This document shows positions 20,411 through 30,499 of a DNA stretch of 33,446 nucleotides, one piece after another (the first letter of the stretch is position 1; each line of letters starts with the position of its first letter). The position numbers and the translations under genes are program-made. The stretch is taken from NCBI GenBank assembly GCA_011319805.1, contig SJRY01000030.1, positions 1 to 33,446 on the forward strand, read 5' to 3'. Source of the DNA: Macrocybe gigantea (taxonomy: Eukaryota > Basidiomycota > Agaricomycetes > Agaricales > Callistosporiaceae). Under the pieces are notes generated by a model. It ran no database searches, was not told where the DNA came from, and worked only from the letters and a program-made list of their open reading frames with translations.

Positions 20411-21010
20411 TCAATGCTGCTCTTGATTCATCGCCTGCCCTTGTGCTCTCATAGAGAAGTACGTTTCTAGCTCCGGAAAATTTTGAGCTAGTGCTTCATC
20501 GAGATACTGTTGGTATGACTGAAAAACAAAATCAGAAGGAACACCCCTCAGACGCGCTGGCGGAACACACCGCTATGGCTGCAATTTTGCCATTCATAAA
20601 CTGATTCTCGGTTGCCGCACGCTCTAGTCTCTCTCTCGTCAGTTGCATCGGGTTGCGGGCGTTGTCGATTTCCACGACGACTTGCATCGGTATCATGGTC
20701 GTGATGTGCTGCGCCATGTCATCCAGTGTACCCAAGTGCCCTACCACCTCATTTCTAAACAAATGCGCATTTACATGAGCCGAGGCCGCTCATAGAAGAA
20801 GCAGAAAAAGAGAGATACAGACACTCTAAGACCAACTTGTTTCATGGTCGCGCCACCAGGCTTTTCGCGCTCCTTTGTCGAATCGTTGATGACCGTCGTT
20901 CCAAGATTATAAAGAGCGTTCGCAAGCCCAAGAAGTTCCAGTTCCAAATCTCCTTGGATGCCAGAGGGCACTGGAGATTGCGAGGCTCGAGGCGAATCCG
21001 GCGCCGGCAT
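20411..21010 (-). CDS. MED10: Mediator complex subunit 10 (MED10/Nut2)
   Basis: MED10 is part of the middle module of Mediator, the nuclear coactivator bridging transcription factors and RNA polymerase II. Three minus-strand exons (21010-20823, 20754-20571, 20518-20411) give exactly 160 codons, 159 residues. The family core is clear: a helix around LELELLGLANALYNLGTTV, then GLRVNEVVGHLGTLDDMA, then MIPMQVVVEIDNARNP (conserved IP..V...ID.GRNP type), then ERAATENQFMNGK and the C-terminal FPELETYF. The exon 1 donor is the unusual GTCTGT (20822). Using it gives the conserved RVNE junction, while other nearby GTs break the frame. The start at 21010 is chosen because it gives a compact protein; an open frame continues upstream to about 21148. 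The gene is divergent from the membrane protein at 21752. Confidence 0.92.
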
Positions 21011-21751
21011 GATGATGGTCTTGGGATAAAGTGTTGTTGACGATGGTTTTCGGCTGTGCTGCTCCTCGACTCCCACAACCGCAACGAACAGCATCCTCAG
21101 ACGTGCATATATCATCAAAGGAGCAGATATATCTTTTTGACTAAACAAATCAGCAGAGGGTCTACGTATATCGTTTCAAGCTAGTGAGCTGATGTCGTTC
21201 CTACGAACACTGTTATCAGCCCACCTCCACCCAAGCCAGTGCTGCTATACATCAGCCGATACATTTTTGCATGAGATAGCACGATCCTTTTGCAGCACCT
21301 CTGCTGGCCTCTGCAGTGACATGTCCGTCTAAGTTTGATAGACAGACGCCGACATCAAGCCAAGTGAACAGGAAAGATATGATAGAGATCGACGTGTACG
21401 CTGCGTTGGTCTTGATTAGGAATCGATGTCTACGGCCAACTTCACGGCATGCGACCGTGTCGTTTCTGCTGCAGTTCTAGTACGTTGAGCAACTTGTGTT
21501 GATTCGTAACTATCTATGATTTGTTCAACGGCTGAAATTCGCTTGTTTCTGATGTTTTAGTTGATGATTTAGACGACGGCAAGAGCCCGGAGTACAATGA
21601 GTTCATCGGCGTTTTCATAATTGCAATAGCGCCAGGGGTGTCACTTCCTGGGCGGTGCGGAAAACCAGGGACAAATCGTAACGAGGTAAAGGGTCCCGTA
21701 CATAAGTCGCGCTCCTGCCCCGATATCCTGCTTTCTGATCCTCTATCGGTT
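21011..21751. promoter_or_regulatory. Divergent intergenic region between MED10 and a membrane-protein gene
   Basis: This 741-bp space separates the two start codons and should hold both promoters. It has no convincing gene. An open frame runs from 21638 into the downstream gene without an obvious signal peptide, so a short upstream exon for that gene could hide here. Confidence 0.5.
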
Positions 21752-22982
21752 ATGTCAAGGATTTACATCGACGACCAAGATCTCTCCAAGGTTTCCTATA
21801 CAGGGACTTGGGTTAAGGGTGGGACTCCACATGAGTACGCCGGGACGGTCGCCAGCTCGATAAAAGTAGGCGATTACTTTGTTGTTTCATTCAAAGGTCA
21901 AATAGCTGGATGTCGCATTCAAAGATCGGCGCCCTAACATTCTCTCAACAGGTAACTCTATAGCAGTGTACGGCACATTCGATGCTACTTCAGCCGGAGT
22001 GGTCACATCATACTCTATCGACGGAGCTCCACCTGCCCAAGCGACTGCGCAGTCTGGCGCCGGGGATACCTATTCTCAGCAGTTTTGGAGGTCAAATGTC
22101 TTATCAGTTGGCGAGCAGTACGCCTTTTCCCTGGCTGTGCGCTGTCGACCTTCCTCAATTCTGCTAGTAAGCTCAATGTCTCCATGGTCAAAGTGAATTA
22201 CGACCCAGAACCGGGGGAGGGAACTATCTGGTTTGACTACTTCGTCGTGACCGATCCTACTATCGCCTCGACGAGTAATTTGACACCGGACTCGACCAAT
22301 CCACCGGTCGTCAATCGATCTGGCGGCGGTCCCCCAGTTGGGGCTATCGTCGGCGGCGTTATCGGCGGCGTTTTCTTCATCCTTGCCATCATTCTCGCAG
22401 TGCTCCTCCTTTTTGCTCGTCGAAAATCACGCCGTGAAAACCAGCACACGAAGTGGAATGCTGAAATGACATCACGACGTAAGCGATGCTCTTCCTGTTC
22501 GACCGATGTACTGAGGTTTCGGTCTTTGCGCTTTAGCGTCCGGCGCCTTCCAACATCCGCCCGTTGAACCCTACTTATTGACTAGCAGAGACATTCCTGC
22601 TAACTATCCTCCATCTACAACAGTGAATTTTGATCCCAACCTGCTTGTCGCAACACCTCCAGTCAGGAAGCCGGCAATGACATCGAGTGTCTTCGTAGCG
22701 CCTGGATTATCCGACTCTAGCGGTCCCAGTAGCTCTACTGTCATCACGGAGCCGCAGTCTTCGGCGTCGCTGCTGGACGAGTCAGCTCGACATATAACAG
22801 GGACGTCTAACCACAATCGGAAACCGTCGGGCTTGCCAAGCCTCCCGTCGTCCGATGGCTCCGGTGTTTTTTCACCGCATCAGCATGTGGACAGCGGCTT
22901 CCGAACAAGCAATATGCAGAGCTCTATTGTGCCAATGTTGTCCGCTGAAATGGAACTGCCTCCAGTTTACAGTCCGGTGTGA
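21752..22982 (+). CDS. Single-pass membrane protein with a predicted beta-sandwich ectodomain
   Basis: Four exons (21752-21896, 21952-22117, 22168-22478, 22537-22982) give exactly 356 codons, 355 residues. The first ~150 residues (IYIDDQDLSKVSYTGTW, SIAVYGTFDATSAG, SYSIDGAPP, LSVGEHKLNVSMV, IWFDYFVV) follow a pattern common in mushroom membrane proteins. There, a carbohydrate-binding-like beta-sandwich precedes a Pro/Ser linker and one membrane helix. The helix (about residues 163-190) has a glycine-rich entry (AIVGGVIGGVFFILAIILAV) and a basic stop (RRKSRR). The remaining ~165 residues are a Ser/Pro-rich cytosolic tail ending PPVYSPV. No signal peptide is visible from ATG 21752, which is odd for this topology. 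A missed upstream exon or a type III insertion would explain it. The ligand is unknown. A wall- or glycan-sensing role is inference from architecture. Confidence 0.8.
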
Positions 22983-24275
22983 GCGCCGCGCGCCATTCGT
23001 TTCATCATCTTCCATTATCTTCTCCGGACTTTACCTTTTCGTAGCTTACTCGACTCGTTTAATATACGATATTGTAATACCAGTATGGCAAATGTAAGGA
23101 CGAGACATGTAGAAATCGCTATAATGAACAGCTATGCTGCGATAGGACTATAGTTCAGATTTGATTGCGCCCGCTACTTAACTCATACGGAGCTGTGCTC
23201 AATAATCTTCATCCACTTCACCCAGCGCTTAGTCGTCTACGTACTCATCCTCCAAAGTTCATCCACCCTTGTCACTCAAGACTCTTCCTGTTGGTAGCCC
23301 GTTGGAAAAGACATGTACTGCGGAGGTCAAGGCTACAACGAGGCTCGCTGAGAAGGAGCACGCGATCGATCCATCAACGTTGATGCCATCGCCTTGTGAT
23401 TGAACACTTCCCTCCATGCTTCAATCCTCGGAGATTTGCAACTCGGGGATATCGTGAACGTGGAGCATGTCCGACAGCTCTTGAGGTTTTCCATGCGCAT
23501 AGACACGGGCTGCATTTTTTGGGATCTCTAACCTTCCCAATAAAGGGATGCTCTTCGCAGTCGGTGCACAGGACAACGACGCTGTTCGTGTTATCAGAAA
23601 CTTTTCTTCTCGACGGAGGCCTAAAACCTTCGGCAATGCGATTCCGCAGAACGTTGCAGCACCATCGCATTTGTGGTTCTCGAGACGCTATATTCGGCAG
23701 TTTTCGGGCTACAGGATGCTATCTCCGTGACGAATATGGAAATCACACTTGGATGAAGTCGAGCTGTCTCTGATTCTGAATGTTCTGGACCCTCAAACGT
23801 CGGATTCGCTCGCCTCGGAGACGCACTCTAAGCATTGGTTCGGCCACTCGGCAGAACTGCGCTGCTTGGATTTGCTTTTGAAGTACATCAGACGATGCAA
23901 CGCCTCCTGGTCACAGTTATCTTCCAAGGATGAATTCGTTCGCTCAGAGTTTTTGCAGAGAATGCGGGAGAACTAGTCATCGGAAGCCACTCTTAGACAT
24001 GCGAGGTGCAGGTCACTCTTGCATTACAGCCATAGTCGCTCCAACATTATAGTCCAAGCCTTGCGAGCAATTAGGAGATGTGTGCTACTGAGGGGGCCTT
24101 CAAGGATGGTCATACTTCCGTTAGACAGCCAGATATATCAGGCAAGTTGAAATATTAGGATTTCCATTTAGCAAGAAGTAATGATAGTGCAATACGTATG
24201 GGTCTGGTTTGGTCATCGAATCGTGACGTTATTAGGATATCGAACGTAGAGGAATGTGTAGTGCGAAGGAAAGGC
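22983..24275. other. Intergenic region with broken coding-like stretches
   Basis: No gene is supported. On the plus strand, stretches at about 23410-23530 (SILGDLQLGDIVNVEHVRQL) and 23749-23976 (VELSLILNVLDPQTSDSLAS and a Leu-rich continuation) look protein-like. Several stops lie between them and I found no splice pattern that joins them. They may be parts of a decayed gene. Confidence 0.35.
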
Positions 24276-25159
24276 CTATACAGCATAGAATATCTTCACC
24301 TCTGCGCTGGCTACTTCGTTGACCCAACCTGGGTACTGTGATACACGCTAGTGTGAACAATGCGACATAAAGGATGGGATGGAATGAACTACCTGTGCTC
24401 TCGCAATGATTGCGATTCTGTCACCGGGCTTCAATGAGGCAATGAAGCCGCGTCCCGTGCCTCGACCATTGCTATCGGCTTCCAATTCTGTGGCCTCGTC
24501 GTGGTCACCCGCGTCGCTCCATAGGACCTCGTGGTTTTTCTTGGTGTGCGTAGCCACAACGTTCCGTTGCACAAACCACCTCTTTCCATCGCTTTCCTGG
24601 TAAATTTCGGATGCGGCTCTGACGCCCAGATTGCATAATCTGGACACCAGCTCGGGGTCTTGATCTCTTATCACGCATGCCTCAAACCAGCTCCAAGCAC
24701 TCTTGTAGGTGCCTGTGATGTATTGAATCCTCAAGAAATCAGAGGTTCGGGACTTCACATACCGCGCGTGCCCGGCTCTCCTCCCCATCCTTGATCGCAG
24801 CTCTTCATTGAGAACTTGACTTGGCGAATATGAGGGGTGAGAATTGGCGGAGAGATTACATAGTAGCATGCGGCGTTGTTCTCCGTCTGAAACTGAGCCT
24901 CCACTCTGATAGTTTCATCGCGGGATGCAGTGATGCAGGGCCAGTACATGGCGAGGTCCAGGACGATATCAGCGAGCTCGACGGGGACATAGCGCGATAG
25001 CATAGCCCGCATCGCGGCCACATCTTGCTCTGTCGGACTCCACTCCAGCGACTGCGGGTTGTAGTCGTGATAGGATCTCCTTGATGCTTGAGTGGATTGC
25101 TCTGGAGCCTCTTCTGGACCGTCGGACCAACCAAGCGTCGTTGAGATCGAGTTACCCAT
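24276..25159 (-). CDS. Unknown protein A of an inverted paralogue pair; predicted N-myristoylated, 262 residues
   Basis: I do not know a named domain for this protein. Three minus-strand exons (25159-24763, 24712-24393, 24347-24276) give exactly 263 codons with clean introns. It begins MGNSIS, which fits the N-myristoylation pattern (Gly2, Ser6). Blocks shared with the gene at 29577-30499 occur in the same order: VPVELADIVLDLAMYWP, CDQGWGG, SAWSWFEAC, GRGFIASLKPGDRIAIIARA and a C-terminal WVNEVASAEVKIFYAV. The last two resemble a compact beta-domain ending. There is no signal peptide or membrane helix, so a cytosolic, membrane-tethered protein is likely if the myristoyl site is used. The gene is head-to-head with the PIL1-domain gene, 243 bp between start codons. 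An in-frame Met lies upstream (MLLIDD...), but MGN is preferred because the paralogue starts at the matching place. Confidence 0.8.
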
Positions 25160-25402
25160 GGCCGTCTGGAATAGAGTTATCTTGTCATCGATGAGCAGCA
25201 CATTGATGATGAGGACTATAATAGGGTCTTGTTGTGGAATACTTGGTCATCCGAGTCGTTTCTCGCCACGACACCTTGGAAGGCAGTGCTGCGCATCAGG
25301 TTACCCGACTTGCTTGATAGAATCAAAACGCCAGTCTCGACAGCCCTTAATTGACTCCTTAAAAAGAGCTCTTGAAGGAACACGTCAAGACCCCGTCAAA
25401 AA
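25160..25402. promoter_or_regulatory. 243-bp bidirectional promoter between paralogue A and the PIL1-domain gene
   Basis: The two start codons face away from each other with 243 bp between them, so the genes very likely share or overlap promoter DNA. No specific binding site was identified. Confidence 0.6.
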
Positions 25403-28385
25403 ATGTTCAAAACTGCAGCGACAAGGATCGCGCACAACTCGACAATATCCGCATTGGCGGGAAACAGTGACCTCCGACCACTGCAAGACCTCATCACAGC
25501 TGAAAAGGGAGTTTTGATATCGTGAGCAATGCCCTTTTGATCTTGTTAAGCTTCCGCCTCAATGCTGGCCTTTCGTGAAGGCTACAAAAACTCAGCGTTG
25601 ACTTCACGAAGTCCGCGGAGGCTTTGAGAATATGGGGGACTGGAGAGGGTGAGGATCTAGGGGTAAGCTCGCTAGTCGACCAGCCGTCCGCTATCCAACA
25701 TTTCGTTCGCATAGGATATCCTCGGAGCCTCCACTGTCCTTCTCAACACTTTTGCAAATGCCCTATCGCAATATGCTTCCCATGGTCATTCCATCCGAGA
25801 ACAGCTCAAGTCAATCAGGTCGCGCGAGGAACGGCTCGACGAACTCAAGCGTCGCCGCAAGACCGTCGGGGCCAAAGCAGACACCGCAGAAAGGAAACTC
25901 AGCAAGATGAGCCCCGAGCACAAGAATCTTGCCACTCAGACGGAAACGCTGAACAACCTGAGGGCGGAGATGAGACAGATGGATTTTGATATCATGACGG
26001 AAGAAGCTGCGCTGGGAGATTTCAAGCGCACGACCACGAAAAGCTGGATGGGCTTGAAATTTGGTGGCTTGTTAGAATGTTGCGAGAAAGGAGTGGTGCG
26101 TTTTCATTCCTCAGATCATTCGCTATCTCCGATATACTTATCATGCAAATGTTAGATTGTGGGGGAATGTGGAAAGCTCGTGGTGACTGTAAGTTCCAGA
26201 TCGCCGCTCATAAATTTCATACACCTGACGAAGTCTATAGGAGCTGCCCGAAGAATACACACAGCCTGGCATGCCACGTAGCATGTACTATGGTCACAAG
26301 ACGAGCGAGTCCCTTCTGGCGGAGGCTAATCGTAGATTGTCAGGAATAGTCCTCACGACTGCTCCATCTACTCGCCAGTTGCAGCCACTCAGCAGACCTG
26401 GGGTCCAGGAGGCCCCTATGAATCTGGCAGCTGCTCCTGCTCCTCTCCTGGAGCCCTCTGGATGGTCGTCCACCAATTATGCATTCTCCGCCGATCCACC
26501 CAACTACCTCCCACCTCCTCAAGGACTAGGCTCAGGCCAATTCCTCGAGCAGAGCCCCGTTCCAGCCAACATGGCACCTGGGTCTTCGAGCCATCTCAGC
26601 TTCACATCTCAGACCTCCGCGCCTCCCACTTTGCCCTACCCACAGATTGACGAGCCCACCGCCTCGCGTTCTCTGGACGACTTTGGCGTTTCCACGCCAT
26701 CCACTGCAGTGGGGCCGTACAGCGAATCGGGTCCGAGCGGCGGTCGCTTTGCGACGTTCCCAGTAAAGAACCGCGGCCCCGGCCCCGATAACTTGGACGC
26801 CCCACCTTCGCTGCGGACCCGTCACGATCTTGGTCTATCGTTTTCGTCGACGATGGCAGAAGCTTTGGGCTCCTCTGAACCTACGCCTACATACGTTGAG
26901 AGTTTCAATGACCCAATGGCTCGATCTAGCTTGGACAAGTCATCACCCCCGTACGCCCCTTCCCAGGAACCACCTGACGCCCGTCCTGGGTTGGCCGTGA
27001 ACGATGTGCAGCGAGCGCAGAATACCCTTTCCCAATATTCTGACGACGCCGTTCTTGCGTATGCTGGGTCGAACGAGGGAGATCCTGTTGGAGGGCAGGA
27101 GGTGGGCAACGACAGACGTGTCAGATTCGGCGCCGTCAGCGATATAGAAAATACTCAGGATACTCGTAGCATAGGACCTCAGACGCCAGTTTATGCCGCA
27201 CACCCACCGTCATCAGATAGGCCTGGCCCGCTGACTGACGAGCAAACACTAAATCAGAGTAAGCGTTCACGCATGAAGGATATATTTCGGTCCTCACACG
27301 ACTTTCTTACTCTAGCCGATGAGCTCCGCCACGTACAACCACAGGGTCACGACGATAAGGACATCAACTCCAATACCCTCGTCCAGACCCCGCCTCAGTT
27401 ACGCAGACGATTAAGCAAAGAGGAAGAGCTGGAATTGGATGCAGCCGCTGCTCGCGAAGTTAGTCGCGAGATGGACGCTTTGGTGTTCAACCCGCCTGTG
27501 CCTGCCGACAAAGGCTATCAACCCCCACCCCGAGTGGGCACTCCCCAGTCTGACCGAGAGCAGCCCCTCCCACCACCTCCGCATGAATCTCTTCGCAGAG
27601 CATCTTCCCCTTCTAATATGTCCGATTTGGCGCCTCCCTCCGCCCCCTTCGCCCGTCGCACGCCCTCCCCGCATCCCAATATCGATGCGCCCTCCAACCG
27701 CCCTGGATCTTTGTATTCCCCACCTGGGCATGCTTATGCACAGGCACATATGGTAAACTTTTCCCAGGAACCATCGCCTCTGGACCAACCACCCGCGCAA
27801 GTCGATAATTCGCCCACCATACCGATCAGCCCCCCGTCGATCAACACCAGCATCGCTCCTGCTCTACAAGGAGAGTCCAAGCAGTATTCTCCTGCTGTAG
27901 AGCACCCGCGTAGCCTGGGAATTGGGATTCCGAGCAACAGGTCGACGTCCTCACCGCCCTCACCGCTACCTCCCGGCGGGCGTACGATCTCAGCTGCAGC
28001 ATTCAAGCGCCCGCTCCGCATGGGGAGCGCTGATGTGAAAGTGCCTGAAATTGATACAAGCCCTTTGTTGGTAAAGAAGCGTCTTCCGAGCTCGCCGTAT
28101 CCTGCAAATCGCGAGGGACCTTCCCTTTCCATCCCGCCCAAGGAACCGTCACATCCGCTTCCCGTTCCTCCGACTGAAAACCTACCTCAAGATACCCGTG
28201 CGCCGACAACGGATCTGGACGAAGAGTACGATTATCTCAGTGCATACGTCAATACGGGTTCGCTATCTGAGACGGGCGGTTTGGGTCCCTCGCAGATCGC
28301 GAACGAGGCTGAATATCAATCGCGTTCGCAGGGTTATGGCACTGGACAATTTTCCACGAACTTGGAGGGTTCGCACCTCCGCTGA
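25403..28385 (+). CDS. PIL1/LSP1-domain eisosome protein with a very long disordered tail
   Basis: PIL1/LSP1 proteins have a BAR-type domain that coats furrow-like plasma-membrane domains (eisosomes). Five exons (25403-25521, 25581-25662, 25715-26095, 26156-26188, 26241-28385) give exactly 920 codons, 919 residues. The PIL1 domain fills about residues 1-260: NSDLRPLQDLITAEKGVLIS, ALRIWGTGEGEDLGD, SREERLDELKRRRK, AERKLSKMSPEHKNL, IMTEEAALGDFKR and KSWMGLKFGGLLECCEKG. The remaining ~650 residues are one exon and are low-complexity, rich in Pro, Ser and Gln. Yeast PIL1/LSP1 are only about 340 residues, so the tail is the striking feature. It includes short charged parts such as RRLSKEEELELDAAAAREVS, and many Ser-Pro and Thr-Pro sites. 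Exon 4 is small (33 nt). There is no frame break. The start is the first Met in frame with the family N-terminus. Confidence 0.93.
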
Positions 28386-29576
28386 GCAGTTGCCCATCTT
28401 CAATTATGAAGACGCTATGCGGGATTCTTGGCTTACTGGTATCGGAATTATGGAATTTTGTACCTTCTCCATCTTCATTTCTATTCTTGCTTTGGATTCT
28501 GACCTCGATGGGATTTCCTTTGTATTACTTGATTTATTTTTCATGGAATGGAGACATTCCGGCCGCGGACGGCGCGATCTGTAATCCTGTTGAAGGATAA
28601 CACGTTGATCCGTCCAGTCTCGCTCTTCTCAGATTAACTGAAACGGTCAATGTTCAGTGAATATCACGAGTGCCTATGCAATTCCGATCATTGAGCCGCT
28701 TTCGTCGGTCAGGCGTATGCAATGCATAGAAAGCATAATGCCTTCTATTCAGTGGACCAAAAATGTGAACATATTTTTGAGAACAACCATTTGAAAATCA
28801 ACTTCTCGGATCATACGGCGGGTGAGGGCGTTACTGGAGTATCCTTGTTCCACTACTTTTTACCCCACACCCTCCCCCGCATTTCTTGATGCATGCCGGT
28901 GGTCTTTCAGATGAGCCAATTTCGCAGATGAATGTCCTGTTCTCGTCCGTCGCATGTGTTTCGCGGCGGCGTTTAGGATTGGCCTCGCCGTCGGTGTGGG
29001 CTGCTCGGACAACATTGCATCCGACGAGTCGTCATTGGGCACGACACAACCTGATAGTGGCCTTGAGGCCTCGCCACATTTCGCCGACTGGCATGACCAT
29101 GAAGTTAAGTAGGTGGCTTGCAAAGCATCGTCGATTTTGTCTGCGTTCCTCATTTGCCTAAATACTGACAAACTCCGAAGCGATCTTCGTTTCAGGGACA
29201 TCGCTGCCGCGAAATTCGGTGGCGGCGACTGGAACCTGTCTTTCCCAGACAAATGTACTGTTATCCTTGTCAAGACGCCCATGTCTATCCCTGTCACGAC
29301 GATCACTAAAATTAGGCAGAATTTAACACCTCAAAACCCTCAAATCTGGTTCACCAGTCCACTTGCAACGTTCCGTGGCTAGCGACGTGACGTGTTGCGT
29401 GTTCCTTGCAATAGCGTTGGGGCGTGTTGAGGGACGATCTTCTCAAAGCAACACGTGTCGAGGGCATAGTTGGTCGTACGAGAGCCCAAATTTTCAAGCG
29501 AGTTGTTATACCGCGCCGTTGGCCGCAAAAACTGTCCAAAACGAAACGGCCAGCCATTCCCCACAGCGGTGCCACC
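28386..29576. other. Intergenic region, no supported gene
   Basis: The region runs from the PIL1-gene stop to paralogue B. Overlapping open frames lie on both strands at about 28860-29310. The minus-strand one is 148 codons, and a plus-strand one has MCFAAAFRIGLAVGVGCSDN. Neither has a recognised family. No transposon ends or long repeats were noticed. Confidence 0.45.
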
Positions 29577-29580
29577 ATGG
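29571..29580 (+). promoter_or_regulatory. Kozak-like start context of paralogue B
   Basis: GCCACCATGG matches the optimal eukaryotic start context and supports ATG 29577 over the upstream in-frame extension. Confidence 0.6.
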
Positions 29581-30499
29581 GATCGAGTCTATCTAGCCCC
29601 GACAGCAGAGCCTTTAGGCCAGACAACAACTCGAAGACTCGACAGAAAAGACATACGGAAGACGAAGCTCAAGCTGTCCGCGGATTTCTGCGCCTCTATT
29701 TGCCACTGGAGTTGGTGGACATCATTATGGACTACGCTATGTACTGGCCTAGCGTTTTTGCTCGGGAAAACAGACCTTGTGATGTATTTGCGTCTGAGAG
29801 GCCTGGATCGGACGCCAGTTTTGTCTACCTCGTGACTCCGCCGATACCTGAAGTACCAGAAGGTGCAACTTGGGTGAAAGTCAACATGGTGAAATTCCTA
29901 TTGCGAAGCCGCGATCAAGGCTGGGGCGGCCTGGATGGTCTTACAGGTATGCCACTTGCATTGTCTGACTGCCTCGTGTTCTGAGCAAATTTCGCTGATT
30001 AGGACCATACGATGCATCCTGGACGTGGTTCGAAGCTTGTATATATCGTTCAACGGTCCCTGGGCGAACAGAACCGCAGGTGGTCACGAACACACCAATG
30101 AGGGGTATGAGGTGGAAATCAGAAGATGAACTCCGGGCAGCGGGGGTCACATTGGCTGCCAATCCGTTGAATGGCACATGCGCATGGCATCTGCAAAGGA
30201 ACGCCCGTGCCTGTGGCTTTTTGAAACAGTATGAGATCGTGTGGTCCATTGGTACAGCTGTCACGATGACCAATATCGAGCGGGACGAGGACAAGCAAAC
30301 AGGGCGTGGTCTGGGGCGTGGTTTCGTCCAGTCACTCCGTGCAGGCGATCGGATTGCGATTATAGCGCGGGCTCTTGTGAGATGTTTAACTGTTTTCTGG
30401 CTGCGATTCCCCTCAACTGATATCTGAACTGGACAGCATTTCGCGTGGGCTAATCACGTCCAAGATATTCAAGTGGAGATTTTCTATTCCGTCCTTTGA
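29577..30499 (+). CDS. Unknown protein B of the inverted paralogue pair; predicted N-myristoylated, 268 residues
   Basis: This is the paralogue of the gene at 24276-25159, in opposite orientation on the other side of the PIL1-domain gene. Three exons (29577-29946, 30003-30376, 30437-30499) give exactly 269 codons. The intron positions and phases match paralogue A. The start lies in a strong context (GCCACCATGG) and gives MGSSLS, again an N-myristoylation-type start. Shared blocks are LPLELVDIIMDYAMYWP, RDQGWGG, ASWTWFEAC, GRGFVQSLRAGDRIAIIARA and WANHVQDIQVEIFYSV. The region between WFEAC and GRGF is more divergent and slightly longer than in A. No signal peptide or membrane helix is seen. 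An in-frame upstream stretch back to 29424 lacks the shared start and was not used. Function unknown. Confidence 0.82.

Noticed and set aside
28860..29306. 148-codon minus-strand open frame
   Set aside because: It overlaps an equally open plus-strand frame, has no family motif and no supporting splice or start context.
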